A stretch of DNA of 64,000 bases from Blattamonas nauphoetae (lineage: Eukaryota > Preaxostyla > Oxymonadida): NCBI GenBank assembly GCA_033064195.1, contig JARBJD010000094.1:172000-235999 (forward strand), given 5' to 3'. The translations under genes were made by a program, and so were the position numbers. Shown here in pieces: positions 63,897-64,000 of this stretch (position 1 is the stretch's first letter; each line of letters opens with the position of its first letter). The notes below the pieces were generated by a model. That model worked only from the letters and a program-made list of their open reading frames with translations, made no database searches and was not told where the DNA came from.

Positions 63897-64000
63897 TGAA
63901 ACATTTTGGAAAACAAACAAAGTTCTCAGATCGAAGATCGCACTACGCCAAATTAAAGCGAATGAAGTTCTGAGGTCAGAGTAGACCGAACTCAGCAATG

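Larger units (their letters stand above)
51300..64000. mobile_element. Integrated DNA virus / Polinton-like element, partial
   Basis: Gene content is viral: two tandem capsid-type proteins, an A32/FtsK-family packaging ATPase, an S74-chaperone spike and several short proteins of virion type. They are packed closely from 54.9 to 63.9 kb and share a T-rich promoter motif that host genes lack. No introns are seen. Lower GC and poly-A/T-rich gaps separate it from the host block. No polymerase, integrase or protease is present up to 64000, and I found no terminal repeat, so the ends are undefined; the left border at ~51.3 kb is set by the first viral-type promoter. Early stops and a frameshift in several genes indicate an endogenised copy. 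Polinton/adintovirus or polinton-like virus affinity is inference from the gene set. Confidence 0.7.

Noticed and set aside
1-64000. CRISPR arrays, bacterial operons, rRNA genes
   Set aside because: No regularly spaced repeats and no ribosomal sequence were seen; introns and gene content are eukaryotic.

Overview
The window is nuclear DNA of a protist with short GT-AG introns. It combines Cys-rich beta-helix surface proteins, a Rab32-type GTPase, two deubiquitinase modules, decayed genes for flagellar proteins and several DNA transposons. This suits a flagellated, probably anaerobic protist, and an oxymonad/Preaxostyla (Blattamonas-like) is my best guess. That guess is inference; no rRNA or other taxonomic marker is present.

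Layout. (1) 0.6-12.4 kb: a beta-helix surface-protein gene on the minus strand, split by a ~9.7 kb insertion with nested inverted repeats; the insertion carries a decayed gene that looks flagellar (SPAG17-like). (2) 12.56-14.02 kb: a Tc1/mariner-type relic with TA target duplications, inserted a few bases beyond the stop of a USP7-like ubiquitin protease. (3) 14.0-18.3 kb: the USP module and an upstream Josephin module on the same strand, possibly one gene. (4) 18.6-22.4 kb: the only intact member of the surface-protein family. (5) 22.6-27.8 kb: a Rab32-like GTPase fused to ~1,450 residues of charged coiled coil. (6) 28.1-34.1 kb: a third surface-protein copy, cut by a 4.9 kb hAT-like element (8-bp target duplication) that carries a decayed CFAP47-like flagellar gene. 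(7) 34.5-36.6 kb: degenerate coding remnants. (8) 36.6-40.5 kb: no recognised gene. (9) 40.5-50.5 kb: a ~3,326-codon frame for a beta-helix receptor with a membrane segment and an intracellular pseudokinase, interrupted once by TAA. (10) 51.3-64.0 kb: the edge of an integrated DNA virus or Polinton-like element.

The viral block has two tandem paralogous major-capsid-like proteins, an A32/FtsK-type packaging ATPase, a spike protein with an S74 intramolecular chaperone, and several small virion-type proteins. Nearly every gene starts right after a T-rich motif that ends in the start codon. Several genes carry early stops or a frameshift, so this copy looks endogenised and decaying. Polymerase, integrase and protease genes are not in the window and may lie beyond base 64000. 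The block also holds short double-hairpin repeats that sit in different reading frames of unrelated genes; these are the least explained structure here.

The surface proteins and receptor pseudokinase look like a cell-surface repertoire being broken up by transposons. The Rab, Josephin and USP genes are ordinary housekeeping functions in unusual arrangements.
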